DNA of 64,000 nt from Pseudomonadales bacterium (lineage in GTDB: Bacteria; Pseudomonadota; Gammaproteobacteria; Pseudomonadales; Azotimanducaceae), in NCBI GenBank assembly GCA_016779565.1, contig JADHNJ010000001.1, positions 1-64,000 of the forward strand. Reading direction: 5' to 3'. Shown here one piece after another: positions 18,801 to 28,742 of the stretch; within the stretch, counting starts at the first letter, position 1, and every line of letters begins with the position of its first letter. Made by a program: the position numbers and the translations under genes. The notes below the pieces were generated by a model. It made no database searches. It was not told the origin of the DNA and saw nothing but the letters and a program-made list of their open reading frames with translations.

Positions 18801-20397
18801 TGATGAATACATCGCCAAGATTCGACATTCTACCCCAGGCGTTGGTCTAATCAGCCCACCCCCGCACCACGACATCTATTCAATCGAAGACATGGCGCAG
18901 CTCATCCACGATCTAAAAAACGCCAATCGCCACGCCAGGATCAGCGTCAAATTAGGCTCAGAGATCGGTGTCGGCACCATTGCCGCCGGCGTCACCAAGG
19001 CCAAAGCCGATCATTTGGTCATCGCAGGGCATGACGGCGGTACAGGCGCCTCGCCCCTCACTTCTATTAAGCATGCAGGACTGCCCTGGGAATTGGGCCT
19101 TGCAGAGACGCATCAGACCTTAGTGATGAACAATCTTAGGTCGCGAGTCGTGCTACAAACCGATGGTCAGATTAAAACTGGCCGGGATGTCGTCATTGCA
19201 GCCCTCCTGGGTGCGGAAGAATTCGGTTTTGCAACCGCACCCCTTGTGACTTTGGGTTGCATCATGATGCGAAAATGCCACCTCAATACCTGCCCAGTTG
19301 GTATCGCTACTCAAGACCCAGAGCTACGAGCAAAATTCTCAGGCCAGCCCGAGAGCGTCGTCAATTACTTCTTTATGCTCGCCGAAGAAGTGCGACTCAT
19401 TATGAGCAAATTAGGGTTTAAGCGCTTAACGGATATGGTTGGTCAGAGCCAGTGCCTTGATAGCGACAGTGCGGTCGCTCACTGGAAAGCCAAAGGCCTT
19501 GATTTGTCATCGATCCTCGAGAAAGCGCCCATTATTTACGAGGGCACCGAGATCCATTGTACTCAGAGCCAGAACCATGGGCTCGAGCTAGCGCTTGATA
19601 ATAAGCTTATCGAGCTCGCAGCGCCTGCGCTCGAGTCGGGTAAAGCCGTCACAATTCGAGAGACCATTGGCAATACAAATCGCGTCGTCGGGACCATGCT
19701 GTCTCATGAACTGGCGAAGGCCACTGAGGGCGCTATGCTGCCTGATGATACCATTCACATTGCCTTGAATGGCTCAGCTGGCCAAAGCCTCGGTGCATGG
19801 CTTGCCAAGGGTATCACCCTTGAAGTCGAAGGTGATGCCAATGATTTTGTCGGCAAAGGTTTATCCGGTGGCAAAATCGTGGTCTATCCACCCAAGCAAA
19901 GCACATTTATCGCGGAGGACAATATACTCTTAGGCAACGTTGCCCTGTACGGCGCGACCTCCGGTGAGGCCTATTTTAGAGGTATCGCTGCCGAACGCTT
20001 CTGCGTCCGCAATAGTGGAGCAACGGCTGTAGTCGAAGGCGTCGGCGACCATGGCTGCGAATACATGACGGGCGGTACTGTTGTCATTCTTGGCACCACC
20101 GGCAGAAACTTTGGGGCTGGTATGAGTGGAGGTATTGCCTATGTTTATGATCCTGCTCAAGATTTTCACACCCGATGCAATCTCGAGACCTTCGAGTTGG
20201 AACCCTTAAGCCAAGATGATCAAGATACCCTTCAAGGTCTCATAGAGCAGCATCGACAATATACCGATTCAAGCATTGCCACGAAACTATTAGCTGACTG
20301 GCATACCGCTAAATCTGCTTTTATTAAAGTCATGCCAACGGACTATAAGCGCGTCTTGGAGGCAAGGCGTGAGCTCTTAAAAACTGGGTCTGACTAA
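15826..20397 (+). CDS. gltB: glutamate synthase (NADPH) large subunit
   Basis: GOGAT alpha subunit, 1523 residues. It releases ammonia from glutamine and adds it to 2-oxoglutarate, working with GltD. The N-terminal class II amidotransferase domain starts at Cys31 in DACGVGF, which is exposed by removal of a 30-residue propeptide in known enzymes. The FMN/synthase domain includes STGEGGEDP-type and [14 protein letters not shown] loops. The 3Fe-4S cysteines are C1145, C1151 and C1156 ([12 protein letters not shown]). The GXGXG beta-helix domain forms the C-terminus. A second ATG twelve bases downstream is an alternative start; neither has a strong ribosome binding site. Confidence 0.97.
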   Translation: MSNTMAKRLDGRIGFPKATGLYDPSQERDACGVGFVANIKGVPSHQILADAYHVNSRMDHRGGCGFEENTGDGAGVLTAMPDTFFRGLAQDMGFELPEPGLYSVGNLFLPNDPAKRRQVQELIEGLIGQEGLNFLTWRAVPIAPETADIGPAAKAAMPHISQLMIGAKKGSEEAHFNRQLYSLRKQFSAAVKDIIDDNELAFACSLSPRVIVYKGMLTPSQLFPFYPDLIDPKFETHLAMVHSRFSTNTFPSWDRAQPNRYMSHNGEINTLRGNKNWMTARQGTVASPLFGDDIQKLFPIVEPDCSDSGTFDNVLEFLLMTGRSLQESVMMMIPEAWQADQNMSPDKRAFYEYHSALMEPWDGPASIVFTDGHAIGAVLDRNGLRPSRYYVTRDDRVIMASEVGVLPVEPEDILVKGRLQPGKMFLLDFDEGRLVPDEELKNTFARQRPYGQWLAAQRLELHDFKDAEPPAALIDHDLTARLRAFGYTTETMQFMLRPMITDLRDPLGSMGNDSALACLSDKSRIIYDYFKQLFAQVTNPAIDSIREEVVMSLASFIGPEGNLLETTEAQARRLYLPHPILSNAEMAKLTKSTDSALKTKTLDITYDLSSGFQGMLAALDRICLEASQAIDHGYELVLLSDRLVSRERIALSALLACGAVHHHLVASHQRTQIGLLIETAEAREVHHFCLLTSYGADAINPYLALDALWQARLEGLLDADIVPDQHALVDRYRKAVGKGMLKVMGKMGISTLQSYKGAQIFEAVGLADDIIDRCFLGTTSRVSGINFETLFEESRQRHQLGFPLRTHEASDQLTNPGDFHWRSGGDTHMWDPISISNLQVAAKTNNQDAYWAFAKHANEVATKQATLRGLLNFKEGVFPAVAIDEVEPASEIVKRFCTGAMSLGSISTESHEALAIAMNRIDGKSNTGEGGEDPVRFKPMDNGDSKRSAIKQVASGRFGVTTWYLANADEIQIKIVQGAKPGEGGELPGGKVDEYIAKIRHSTPGVGLISPPPHHDIYSIEDMAQLIHDLKNANRHARISVKLGSEIGVGTIAAGVTKAKADHLVIAGHDGGTGASPLTSIKHAGLPWELGLAETHQTLVMNNLRSRVVLQTDGQIKTGRDVVIAALLGAEEFGFATAPLVTLGCIMMRKCHLNTCPVGIATQDPELRAKFSGQPESVVNYFFMLAEEVRLIMSKLGFKRLTDMVGQSQCLDSDSAVAHWKAKGLDLSSILEKAPIIYEGTEIHCTQSQNHGLELALDNKLIELAAPALESGKAVTIRETIGNTNRVVGTMLSHELAKATEGAMLPDDTIHIALNGSAGQSLGAWLAKGITLEVEGDANDFVGKGLSGGKIVVYPPKQSTFIAEDNILLGNVALYGATSGEAYFRGIAAERFCVRNSGATAVVEGVGDHGCEYMTGGTVVILGTTGRNFGAGMSGGIAYVYDPAQDFHTRCNLETFELEPLSQDDQDTLQGLIEQHRQYTDSSIATKLLADWHTAKSAFIKVMPTDYKRVLEARRELLKTGSD

Positions 20398-20417
20398 GAT
20401 TATTAAGGAAATGCGAC

Positions 20418-21857
20418 ATGGGTAAAGCTACCGGATTTAAGGAATTCAGTCGTGAGACGGTACCGTATCGCGATGCCTCGGCCCGAATGCTGGATTTTAA
20501 AGAAATCTACACTGAACCTGAGCCCGAGCATCTGGCTACCCAAGGTGCAAGGTGCATGGATTGCGGCGTACCATTCTGCCAGAGCAATCATGGATGCCCC
20601 ATTTCTAACCTGATTCCCGAGTGGAACGACCTTGTTTACCGAAATCAATGGCAGGAAGCGTTAACACGCCTACACAAAACCAACAATTTTCCAGAATTCA
20701 CAGGTCGCGTCTGTCCAGCACCTTGTGAAGGCGCCTGCGTACTCGGCATTACCAATCCAGCGGTTACCATCAAAAATATCGAGGCTGCCATTATCGATCG
20801 AGGCTTTGCCGAAGGTTGGGTGGTACCCGAGCCTCCAACCCATCGAACCGGAAAAAAGGTTGCTGTCATAGGTTCAGGCCCATGCGGCTTATCAGCGGCT
20901 GCCCAACTGAACAAGGCAGGTCACGCTGTGACGGTTTATGAGCGAGCGGATCGCATCGGCGGTTTATTGATGTACGGCATCCCAAATATGAAACTGGAAA
21001 AGGGTTTCATCGATCGCCGCGTAGCACTGATGAAAGATGAGGGCATCGAATTTTTGGTCAATCAAGATGTTGGCCGAAATGTCGACCCGCAAACCTTGAT
21101 TCAAAACTATGATGCCGTGCTCTTAGCCACCGGCGCAACCGTTGCCAGAGATCTGCCTATCGAAGGCAGAGAGGGACCAGGTGTACATCTGGCGATGGAG
21201 TTTCTAACCGCAAACACCAAAAGCTTACTTGACTCCAATCTTGAGGACGGCGCCTATATTTCTGCCAAGGATAAGCACGTAATTGTCATCGGTGGCGGCG
21301 ATACTGGGACCGACTGTATTGGGACTTCACTGCGACATGGTTGCAAAAGCCTCGTCAATTTTGAGCTATTACCCCAACCTCCAGAATCTCGCGCAGCAGA
21401 TAATCCTTGGCCGTTGTGGCCCAAGATTTTTCGGGTCGACTATGGCCATGCAGAAAGTGCGGAGCACTTTGGTGAGGACCCCAGGCAATATTCGGTATTG
21501 AGTAAAGCCTTTTTACGAGATGAGGCTGGCAACTTAACTGGCGTGGTCACCGTTGATGTTGACGACAAGCTACAGGAAATTTCAGGCTCAGAGCGAACTT
21601 GGAAAGCAGACCTTGTGCTTTTATCTATGGGCTTTTTACAACCCGAACACTACATCAATGATGCCCTTCAACTGGACATCGATCCTAGGGGTAACTTTGT
21701 CGCTAGCAAAGACGACTATCGAACCAGTGTCGATAAGGTTTATGCCGCGGCCGATTGTCGCCGAGGCCAAGACTTGGTGGTCAGAGCTATTAATGAGGGC
21801 CGTGAGGCCGCTCGTGAAATCGATCGTGATCTGATGGGCGATACCGAATTACCCTAG
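20418..21857 (+). CDS. gltD: glutamate synthase small subunit
   Basis: GOGAT beta subunit, 479 residues. It oxidises NADPH at FAD and passes electrons through 4Fe-4S clusters to GltB. N-terminal cluster cysteines are seen in [19 protein letters not shown] and EGACVL. The FAD dinucleotide fold is [12 protein letters not shown] and the NADPH fold is [11 protein letters not shown], followed by the C-terminal [21 protein letters not shown] lies seven bases before the ATG, and the gene follows gltB by 20 bp in an operon. It runs convergently toward aroB. Confidence 0.97.
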   Translation: MGKATGFKEFSRETVPYRDASARMLDFKEIYTEPEPEHLATQGARCMDCGVPFCQSNHGCPISNLIPEWNDLVYRNQWQEALTRLHKTNNFPEFTGRVCPAPCEGACVLGITNPAVTIKNIEAAIIDRGFAEGWVVPEPPTHRTGKKVAVIGSGPCGLSAAAQLNKAGHAVTVYERADRIGGLLMYGIPNMKLEKGFIDRRVALMKDEGIEFLVNQDVGRNVDPQTLIQNYDAVLLATGATVARDLPIEGREGPGVHLAMEFLTANTKSLLDSNLEDGAYISAKDKHVIVIGGGDTGTDCIGTSLRHGCKSLVNFELLPQPPESRAADNPWPLWPKIFRVDYGHAESAEHFGEDPRQYSVLSKAFLRDEAGNLTGVVTVDVDDKLQEISGSERTWKADLVLLSMGFLQPEHYINDALQLDIDPRGNFVASKDDYRTSVDKVYAAADCRRGQDLVVRAINEGREAAREIDRDLMGDTELP

Positions 21858-21907
21858 CGTTGCCCGGTCCAGACGCTCTGACATGTTAGCTTGGCCGACC
21901 ACCTTAT

Positions 21908-22996
21908 TTATAGCCAGCTTGTCAGAGTCTGATCCAAGACGTCATCATCAACTTGATCGATGATCTCGGCTTGCCCTAGGGCTTTTAAGACAATAAGTCG
22001 CAGTCCTGATTGCGTTGCTTTTTTATCTCTTGCCATCGCGGTCTTGAAATCGCCCCTTGTTAATGCTGCTGGGAGCAGAAGCGGCAAACCAAAAGCCGCG
22101 AGCAAGCTTCGCAGCCTTGCACTGATTCGTTCAGAAATAAAACCTGCTCTATGCGAATACTCGGCAGCCATTAAAAGACCAATTGCAACAGCTTCTCCAT
22201 GGAGTACGACACCATAGCCAGATAAGGTTTCGATCGCGTGTCCAAAGGTATGGCCCAAATTGAGCAAGCCACGCCGCCCTTGCTCTTTTTCGTCCTCAGC
22301 AACAATGGTCGCTTTAATCCGACAACTTCGTTCGATCATCTCGTTTAAGCAATCGATATCCCGGGCGACAATCTGCTCGCAATGATCTTCCAGCCAATCA
22401 AAATAATCTGCATCTCCTAAGGCAGCATGCTTAACAATTTCAGCGACTCCTGCAGCGAACTCTCGATCGCTTAAGGTCGTCAACGTGCCGACATCAATGG
22501 CCACTAACGCCGGTTGGTGGAAGGCGCCGACCATGTTCTTTCCCAATGGATGATTGACGGCGGTTTTCCCACCTACCGATGAATCTACCTGCGAGAGCAA
22601 GGTCGTCGGTATCTGTATCACCGGCACGCCTCGTTGAAATATTGCCGCAGCAAAGCCAGCAACATCCCCAACCACACCACCGCCCAGCGCAATCACAGTG
22701 GAGTCACGGGTAAACCCCTCAGAAATCAGTTTCCCCATGATGGTCTCGACCTGCGACAATGTCTTAAAAGCTTCTCCATCAGGCAGGCAGTGATAGCCAA
22801 CCCGCTTGCCCGCAAAGAGGGCCATCAGGCGGGGCAAATAGAGCGCCGCCACTTGGTCATTAGAGACAATAAAAACTGAGCGGCCCGCGGTTTCGAGTAA
22901 CACCTCAGCCCCCAGGGCACTCTCCTTTGAAATTAACCCATGGCAAAAGATAATCGGATAGGCCCGCTCGCCTAACTCAACCGTCAACGTTTTCAT
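21908..22996 (-). CDS. aroB: 3-dehydroquinate synthase
   Basis: Second shikimate-pathway step, turning DAHP into 3-dehydroquinate with NAD and a divalent metal. Length 362 is typical. Motifs include LPDGEAFKTL, ALGGGVVGDVAGFAA, PTTLLSQVDSSVGGKTAVNH, and the metal ligands around GVAEIVKHAAL, LNLGHTFGHAIE and LHGEAVAIG. It overlaps aroK by 4 bp (ATGA) at the end of the pil-aro operon. Confidence 0.97.
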   Translation of the reverse strand: MKTLTVELGERAYPIIFCHGLISKESALGAEVLLETAGRSVFIVSNDQVAALYLPRLMALFAGKRVGYHCLPDGEAFKTLSQVETIMGKLISEGFTRDSTVIALGGGVVGDVAGFAAAIFQRGVPVIQIPTTLLSQVDSSVGGKTAVNHPLGKNMVGAFHQPALVAIDVGTLTTLSDREFAAGVAEIVKHAALGDADYFDWLEDHCEQIVARDIDCLNEMIERSCRIKATIVAEDEKEQGRRGLLNLGHTFGHAIETLSGYGVVLHGEAVAIGLLMAAEYSHRAGFISERISARLRSLLAAFGLPLLLPAALTRGDFKTAMARDKKATQSGLRLIVLKALGQAEIIDQVDDDVLDQTLTSWL

Positions 22997-23535
22997 ATCT
23001 CAGCTACCCAAGCATTTTTGACAAGTCTGTTCAGAATGGATTCAACCATCTTTTTCCCCGGCCGGTTATCCACCGAAATCACGACATCGGCAACGTCTCG
23101 GTAAAGAGGGTCCCTAGCTAAATTGAGTTCGGTTAAAAACTGTCTTCGATCGACATTCTGCAGCAGCGGCCGTTTACGATCACCAGAGGTTCGTTTTAAT
23201 TGCGTTTCTATATCTGGCTTTAAATAGAGCACAAGGCCAGCCTCTTTTAATCGGGCACGATTCTGCTCAAGTAACACCACGCCACCTCCTGTGGCAAGAA
23301 CACACCCTGATTGGCTGATCAAAGTGGCGAGCACTTTTGACTCGCGATCTCGAAACGCAACTTCCCCTTCAACCTCGAAAATGGTCCGAATACTGACCCC
23401 GGAGCGTTGTTCGATTTCTTGATCAGAGTCGACGAACGTCAACCCTAGGCGCTTGGCCAATAATTTGCCTAGCGTCGTCTTGCCGGATGCCATCGGCCCA
23501 ACCAGGATAACCCCGCTATGTTCTTGAAGCCGCAT
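22993..23535 (-). CDS. aroK: shikimate kinase
   Basis: Phosphorylates shikimate with ATP. It has 180 residues with the P-loop GPMASGKTTLGK, the shikimate-binding DSDQEIE and GVSIRTIFEVEGEVAFRDRE, the ATGGGVVL loop, and the lid RKRPLL. The gene lies between pilQ and aroB with only 14 bp to pilQ, the conserved gammaproteobacterial arrangement. Confidence 0.96.
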   Translation of the reverse strand: MRLQEHSGVILVGPMASGKTTLGKLLAKRLGLTFVDSDQEIEQRSGVSIRTIFEVEGEVAFRDRESKVLATLISQSGCVLATGGGVVLLEQNRARLKEAGLVLYLKPDIETQLKRTSGDRKRPLLQNVDRRQFLTELNLARDPLYRDVADVVISVDNRPGKKMVESILNRLVKNAWVAEI

Positions 23536-23549
23536 ACTCGTCTGGCGGG

Positions 23550-25664
23550 CTAACGCACGCGATTACCTGACTCTCGAATAATCTTGGGCGTGATAAATAT
23601 CAACAACTCATCTTTGTCGTTGGTTCGAGCAGAGTTTCGAAACAATCGCCCCAAAAGGGGTAAATCACCCAACACCGGCGTCTTCAATTGAATCATATCT
23701 GTTCGGGTCTGATACAAGCCGCCCAAGACAACTGTTTCGCCATCATCTACGATCACCTGGGTCTGGATACTCTCGGTATCGATTGCCGGGGGACCATCTG
23801 CGGTGGGGTCGCCTCGAGAGTTATTGGTCACATTTAACTCCAGAATGACTCGGTCGTCTGGCGTAATTTGCGGCGTAACCGTAAGGCCTACGGTTGCATT
23901 AATAAATTGCGTTGCAGTGGCGCCGCCACCCGTGTCGGATTGGTAAGGTATTTGACTACCCGAATTGACGCTCGCGGTGCTCTTATCTGAGGTAATGATG
24001 GTCGGCCTCGAGACCGTCTCTCCAATGCCCTCGCTTTCGAACAACTGAAGCTCTAAATCCAACAATAAATCGTTATTCACTAAACCAAAGGCAATCCCGC
24101 CGGTCTTTCCAGAACTCGTGCCTAAATCAACGATTAAATTATCTGCCGCCGCAGCGCCGCCTCTTAGCGATGTCACACTTTCTAGATTGGGTCCATATAA
24201 GACGCTGTTACTGCTATCTCCCCAGGTGATCTCTCCTGCGGTACCCCAGCGGATGCCAGCTTCACGCTTAAAACTATCACTGGCTTTTACGATTCTCGCT
24301 TCGATCATCACTTGTCTGACGGGTATATCTAATTGGTCGAGCAAGGTCCTGAGCGCCGCAATTCGATTGGGCGTTTCTGTGACGATAATCGCGTTGGTTC
24401 GGTCATCTACGATGATCGAACCCCGGTCGGAAACAATACCTCCCGACCCGCCTTGGTCTGCACCGCCGCCATTACCCCCGCCACCACTGTTTTGGCTGGA
24501 AAACAGCGCCACAATTTCAGACGCATTGGCATACTTAACTTTGATTAATTCAGTAATCAAGGGGGCTAATTCCGAGATCTCTTGCTGATTCTCGAGCGCC
24601 GTGCGCTCCTGATCTGCTAAATCGACGGCAGGCGCAACAATCAACACATTTCCTTGAATTCGCTTATCCAAGCCTTTAGTTTTCAGCACAATGTCTAATG
24701 CTTGATCCCAGGGCACATCCTGAAGCCGCAAGGTGATAGCGCCACTCACCGCATCACTGGCAACCAAATTTAGGTCCGCGAAATCCGCGACTATTTGCAG
24801 GATGGCTCTAACTTCAATGTTTTGAAAATTTAGAGACAATTTATCGCCCGAGTACAAGAATTCGTCTCTCACCCCCACACTCAGCGCCTGTTTGGCTATA
24901 GGTTTAACCTCAAGGATAAAATCTCTATCGGTTTGATAGGCCAAGTAATCGAAGGCTTCATTGGGCGCGACCGCCACAATTGCAGCGTTGCCTGATTGGT
25001 AGGCGTCGATCATCGCAACAGGCGTTGCAAAATCGGTGACATCTAGTTGTTGTTGCAACGCCTCTGGAAGGCGGGTTTCAGGCATCGTTAACACAATACT
25101 TCCGCTGACTTGGTCAAGGTCCACCGTCATGTCTGGCCGACTCATGGCAATCACTACCCGCCCAGAACCTTGATCTCCTCGCCTGAAATCAATGGCTTCG
25201 ACGCTCGGGCCATTTGTCTCAGTAACCCTTGCTGACGCTTGTCTAATCACACCTTCTGAACCGGCAGCGCCTCCGACCGAGATTGTCAAAGTCTGTCCTC
25301 GCACGCTGGTTGAGTAGCCAACCAACTCAGACAAAGCAACGATAATTCGGGTTCGATCATCCGTCTCGAGCACTGTGACGTTTTTAGCAGTCCCTGAACC
25401 TAAAGGGTGGTACTTTGTTGTAAGGCCATTGGTAACACCCATTAAATCCAGAGAAATACGAGCGGGTTCCGCTATTGCAAAACCTTTTGGCTCTGGTGGC
25501 CGCTCATCGAAAGACAGCAAAATATCGGTGCGATCCCCGGCTGCTGACGAGAATTCGATGTCAATCAGCTCGACCGCCTGAGCACTCAGCGACAACACCA
25601 AGAGTGTGCCCCATAGGACTAGGCGAGAAATTGTATTGTGAATTGTCGCGTGCTTATCGTTCAT
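23550..25664 (-). CDS. pilQ: type IV pilus secretin PilQ
   Basis: Outer-membrane secretin through which the type IV pilus is extruded; it can also admit DNA in competent species. The 704 residues include a signal peptide (LWGTLLVLSLSAQA), two AMIN-type peptidoglycan-binding domains in the first 250 residues, STN/N0 and N1 domains (KLSLNFQNIEVRAILQIVAD), and the C-terminal secretin barrel with VETVVLGGLYQ-like and TPVLGDLPLLGRLFR motifs. A Gly-rich loop lies in the N1 region. The start is the ATG with AGGAAAGG just upstream; an earlier in-frame ATG overlaps pilP. Confidence 0.95.
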   Translation of the reverse strand: MNDKHATIHNTISRLVLWGTLLVLSLSAQAVELIDIEFSSAAGDRTDILLSFDERPPEPKGFAIAEPARISLDLMGVTNGLTTKYHPLGSGTAKNVTVLETDDRTRIIVALSELVGYSTSVRGQTLTISVGGAAGSEGVIRQASARVTETNGPSVEAIDFRRGDQGSGRVVIAMSRPDMTVDLDQVSGSIVLTMPETRLPEALQQQLDVTDFATPVAMIDAYQSGNAAIVAVAPNEAFDYLAYQTDRDFILEVKPIAKQALSVGVRDEFLYSGDKLSLNFQNIEVRAILQIVADFADLNLVASDAVSGAITLRLQDVPWDQALDIVLKTKGLDKRIQGNVLIVAPAVDLADQERTALENQQEISELAPLITELIKVKYANASEIVALFSSQNSGGGGNGGGADQGGSGGIVSDRGSIIVDDRTNAIIVTETPNRIAALRTLLDQLDIPVRQVMIEARIVKASDSFKREAGIRWGTAGEITWGDSSNSVLYGPNLESVTSLRGGAAAADNLIVDLGTSSGKTGGIAFGLVNNDLLLDLELQLFESEGIGETVSRPTIITSDKSTASVNSGSQIPYQSDTGGGATATQFINATVGLTVTPQITPDDRVILELNVTNNSRGDPTADGPPAIDTESIQTQVIVDDGETVVLGGLYQTRTDMIQLKTPVLGDLPLLGRLFRNSARTNDKDELLIFITPKIIRESGNRVR

Positions 25665-25680
25665 AACCTTTCCTGAAACG

Positions 25681-26232
25681 TTAGCCTTCTGATGCACCGT
25701 TGAGTTCTATGGTTCTCGGGCGAAGCAACCAACCACCGCCTCCATTGCTTACAACCTCAACTAGGTCGAGTTGATTTTCTGATATGTTTTCGATTCTGCC
25801 CCACTGGGTTCCCAAATAAGCGCCCACGCCCACCTGGTGTACCAACCCATCAGCATCTCGAATCAACCCGTAATAGGCTCCTCGAATTTTAAGGGATCCA
25901 ACCAACTGCAATGCAGAGAGATTAAAACCTTCTAAATAGCTCTTAACATGATTCTGAGGCGGTCGAATTTGCGACGGCGGCACCGCTTCATTTCGCTGGG
26001 GCATCTCAAGAGGCGCTTGGAACGGACTACGTAAATTAGCCGCACCGTATTTGAACGGCTCATAAGGTTGGAATTCCGGCAAGGGTTGAATCCTACCTTG
26101 TGGTTTAGCTGCTACCTCTGCCATAAAATCGCGAAGATCTCGCGTGTTGCCATCGCTACCGCAGGCAGATAGGAGGCCTAACAAGATCGCAGCCACTCCT
26201 AGCCGCTGCCAAAATTTTATCGCGGCAATCAC
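25681..26232 (-). CDS. pilP: type IV pilus lipoprotein PilP
   Basis: Inner-membrane lipoprotein that links the PilMNO platform to the PilQ secretin. It has 183 residues with a lipoprotein signal ending in LLSACGSD (Cys24). A disordered Pro-rich linker follows, then the compact beta domain (LVGSLKIRGAYYGLIRD and VGVGAYLGTQWGRIENI). It overlaps pilO by 4 bp. Confidence 0.94.
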   Translation of the reverse strand: MIAAIKFWQRLGVAAILLGLLSACGSDGNTRDLRDFMAEVAAKPQGRIQPLPEFQPYEPFKYGAANLRSPFQAPLEMPQRNEAVPPSQIRPPQNHVKSYLEGFNLSALQLVGSLKIRGAYYGLIRDADGLVHQVGVGAYLGTQWGRIENISENQLDLVEVVSNGGGGWLLRPRTIELNGASEG

Positions 26233-26870
26233 CTTGAGGCTCCGTCTTTATAACGGTAGGTCTTAGCGGTGATGCCCATCCGCAGCATTCTACCGGCCTC
26301 ACCCTGTCCGCCGATCGGACTGATATCAAAATCATGCAAGGTCACAATCCTCGATAGATCGGCAACGTCGCTCACAAAAGCACCAAGATCATGATAGCCG
26401 CCAACAACTTCGATTCGAATGGGCTTTTCCACATAGAATTCAAGAATGACTTCCGGCAACAAATCTATTTTGTTGAATACCAACCCGTTGCTTGTGCCAA
26501 CATTTGAGATGTCGTCTATCAAACCGGGAATTTCGGTATCGGACGGCAGTTGGCTCAGAATCATCTGGAAATTGGCTTCCATATCTTTTGCTTGCTGACG
26601 ATACCCTTCTAGAAGCGACGCTTGACGAAATTTGTCTTCGTAATCAGTTTTCAGCGCATTTTCTTCTCGGGCAACCTTGCCAAGCTCATTTTGCAAATCA
26701 GTCACTAAAAATACGTAACCCACCCCAAGCAAGACAATCGCCAATACCAGGCCACACAACACCTTTACCGGTCCGGGCCACAGCCCCGCACTACTCAGGT
26801 CGAGCTCGTTGAGGTCAAGCTCGCTTAGGTTGATGTTATTAAGCTTCTCAATCGTATCTTTAAGAGCCAT
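26229..26870 (-). CDS. pilO: type IV pilus inner-membrane protein PilO
   Basis: Bitopic alignment protein that pairs with PilN. The 213 residues hold a short cytoplasmic N-terminus (LNNINLSELDLNELDLSS), one transmembrane helix (VLCGLVLAIVLLGVGYVFL), a coiled coil and a ferredoxin-like periplasmic domain ending in GITAKTYRY. The ATG at 26870 is chosen because it follows a G-rich stretch, and it overlaps the end of pilN by 11 bp. The frame also extends upstream to an ATG at 26888. Confidence 0.92.
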   Translation of the reverse strand: MALKDTIEKLNNINLSELDLNELDLSSAGLWPGPVKVLCGLVLAIVLLGVGYVFLVTDLQNELGKVAREENALKTDYEDKFRQASLLEGYRQQAKDMEANFQMILSQLPSDTEIPGLIDDISNVGTSNGLVFNKIDLLPEVILEFYVEKPIRIEVVGGYHDLGAFVSDVADLSRIVTLHDFDISPIGGQGEAGRMLRMGITAKTYRYKDGASR

Positions 26871-27426
26871 CACCCCCCCCTGGCGCACTGATCTCTACCG
26901 ACAATGAGAACCGGCTGGCCTCGGGGCCAGCTTGGGGTAAGGCACTAATACTGGTGACGTTGGGTGACGCAAACCATACAGAATTCTCGAAATTTCTTAG
27001 CTGGTTTGAAATACGGCTATTATCTTTCGCGACCCCAGTAACTGAAATACCCTCGCCCTTAAGGCTGAGTTTTTCAAAGAACACATTGTCGGTTAATTGT
27101 CTCGCCAATTCGTCAAACAAGCGCACGCTCACCGGGCGATTACCCTGCAGCTCCTGAATTACCCGCATTCGATCGAGTAGTTCTTTGCGTTTTTTTTGCA
27201 ATCCTCTGATTTCTCGAATTTTGCCATCAAGCACCTCGATTTCAGCACTCAAAAACTGATTACGCGCAACCTGGTTGTCTATCTCGGACTGATAAAACTG
27301 CCAGGCAACGACCAACATTAAGATCGCAACCAGCGCACTGACACCTAGCCCTTTGAGGAACTCAGCCTGCAACCGATCTCGCCGCTTTTGCCGCCAAGGC
27401 AGCAGATTAATGGCTAACTTCACCAT
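26860..27426 (-). CDS. pilN: type IV pilus inner-membrane protein PilN
   Basis: Bitopic protein of 188 residues. Its N-terminal INLLPWR motif is the known PilM-binding peptide. One transmembrane helix follows (about 28-48), then a coiled coil and a periplasmic domain. The last codons pass through a run of eight G residues (plus-strand C8 at 26873-26880) that lies directly before the pilO start. Confidence 0.94.
   Translation of the reverse strand: MVKLAINLLPWRQKRRDRLQAEFLKGLGVSALVAILMLVVAWQFYQSEIDNQVARNQFLSAEIEVLDGKIREIRGLQKKRKELLDRMRVIQELQGNRPVSVRLFDELARQLTDNVFFEKLSLKGEGISVTGVAKDNSRISNQLRNFENSVWFASPNVTSISALPQAGPEASRFSLSVEISAPGGGDGS
26873..26880 (-). repeat. G8 homopolymer at the pilN-pilO junction
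   Basis: Eight consecutive G on the coding strand encode the Gly-rich C-terminus of PilN and double as the purine-rich tract before the pilO ATG. The pilO frame is open across the tract, so loss of one G would join the pilN and pilO frames. Confidence 0.9.
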
Positions 27427-27459
27427 AGGATTATCCGATCCTGTTCATTAGCACGCTGT

Positions 27460-28536
27460 TCATCGATCAAGCTGTCGCATGGCCAATCCACAAGCAATCA
27501 TCATGGCGGGTGCATCAGCCATGAGCCTTTCTTGATCGACAGAGGCAGCGATACGCATATTGTCAAAAGGATTCGCCACGCTACAAGGCGTACCCAATCG
27601 CGTTGCGATTAACGCTGCCAGTCCGTCAATATTTGCGGTCCCACCTGCCAACACGATTCGATCTACATCGTTATAAGCGGTGGCTGAATAAAAGAACTGC
27701 AGCGACCGCATAACCTGTTGCAGGAGCGATTCTTTAAAGGGTGTCAAAACGTCTGAATCGTAATCTGCGGGCAAACCACCAAATTTCTTGGCATAGCCCG
27801 CTTCTTGAGCTGATAAGCCATATTTCGCTTGGATGTCGTCGGTTAACTGCTTGCCCCCAAACATTTGCTCTCGGGTATAAAGCACTTCTGAGCCTTGCAC
27901 CACCGAAAGCGTCGTTAATTGTGCGCCAATATCGAAGATCGCTAAGACGTCGGGACTTTCCCCTTCTGCTTTCTCGGAAAACAAGTCCAAATCTAGAGCG
28001 ATGGCACGTTGAACACAGTGGGCTTCTATGTCGATCACTTCGGGGGTTAAGCCGGCGCCTTCAATAGCTGCCTCACGTGACTCAATATGTTCGCGGCGGC
28101 AAGCGGCAAGAAGCACATCAACAAGATCCTCTGACCGAGCGCTTGACCCTAGTACCTGGAAGTCTAAAGCCACTTCATCGAGGGGATAGGGAATATACTG
28201 ATCTGCCTCAAGCAGCAGCTGTTCTTCAATTTGGGATTCATTTAAGGTCGCTGGTACTTCAATCATTTTGGTAATCACAGCCGACCCAGACACTGCAACT
28301 GAGGCAAACTTTGCCTTGGATTCGGTTTTCGACTGAAGCCGTTTAATCGCTTCAGAGACGACCTCTAACTCAACAATATTTTGATCAACTAGGGTGTTTT
28401 CTGGCAGCGGCTCAACACCATAGCTCTCGACCATGTAGCCTTCGTCATCTCGACTTAATTCCAAGAGCTTGATCGCAGTCGCACTAATGTCTAGCCCGAC
28501 TAGGCTTTGCGCGCGACTTTTGAACCATTTCATCAT
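27460..28536 (-). CDS. pilM: type IV pilus assembly ATPase-like protein PilM
   Basis: Actin-like (FtsA-fold) cytoplasmic protein, 358 residues, that binds the PilN N-terminus and couples the pilus platform to the motor ATPases. It shows the nucleotide-binding LVGLDISATAIKLLEL start, an IFDIGAQLTTLSVV phosphate-2 motif and a VLAGGTANIDGL adenosine motif. Two successive ATGs are possible, both within reach of AAAGG. It is the first gene of the pilMNOPQ-aroKB operon and divergent from the PBP1A gene. Confidence 0.95.
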   Translation of the reverse strand: MMKWFKSRAQSLVGLDISATAIKLLELSRDDEGYMVESYGVEPLPENTLVDQNIVELEVVSEAIKRLQSKTESKAKFASVAVSGSAVITKMIEVPATLNESQIEEQLLLEADQYIPYPLDEVALDFQVLGSSARSEDLVDVLLAACRREHIESREAAIEGAGLTPEVIDIEAHCVQRAIALDLDLFSEKAEGESPDVLAIFDIGAQLTTLSVVQGSEVLYTREQMFGGKQLTDDIQAKYGLSAQEAGYAKKFGGLPADYDSDVLTPFKESLLQQVMRSLQFFYSATAYNDVDRIVLAGGTANIDGLAALIATRLGTPCSVANPFDNMRIAASVDQERLMADAPAMMIACGLAMRQLDR

Positions 28537-28563
28537 AGCTACCTTTGACCTAAATGAGCGCCG

Positions 28564-28591
28564 CTTATATCCGCTCCTACTTGTCTAACAA
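28564..28591 (-). promoter_or_regulatory. candidate sigma-70 promoter for pilMNOPQ-aroKB
   Basis: On the minus strand TTGTTA is followed after 16 bp by TATAAG, about 30 bp before pilM. The -10 matches five of six consensus bases and the -35 four of six. Confidence 0.45.
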
Positions 28592-28742
28592 CCAGTATCA
28601 CCCAAAATAGGCAAATAAACTATACTAAGGCCCCCTTCAGCGTCATAATCCCTTCTGCATTTAAACGACTAACGCTCTGATTCATCAACGATTGTGAGCG
28701 GGTTTCATGCCATTGGAGACGATGCGATAAGATCCTCAACCT

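Noticed and set aside
21870-21935. Terminator hairpin between gltD and aroB
   Set aside because: CAGACGCTCTGAC and GTCAGAGTCTG are only partly complementary, widely spaced and without a T-run.
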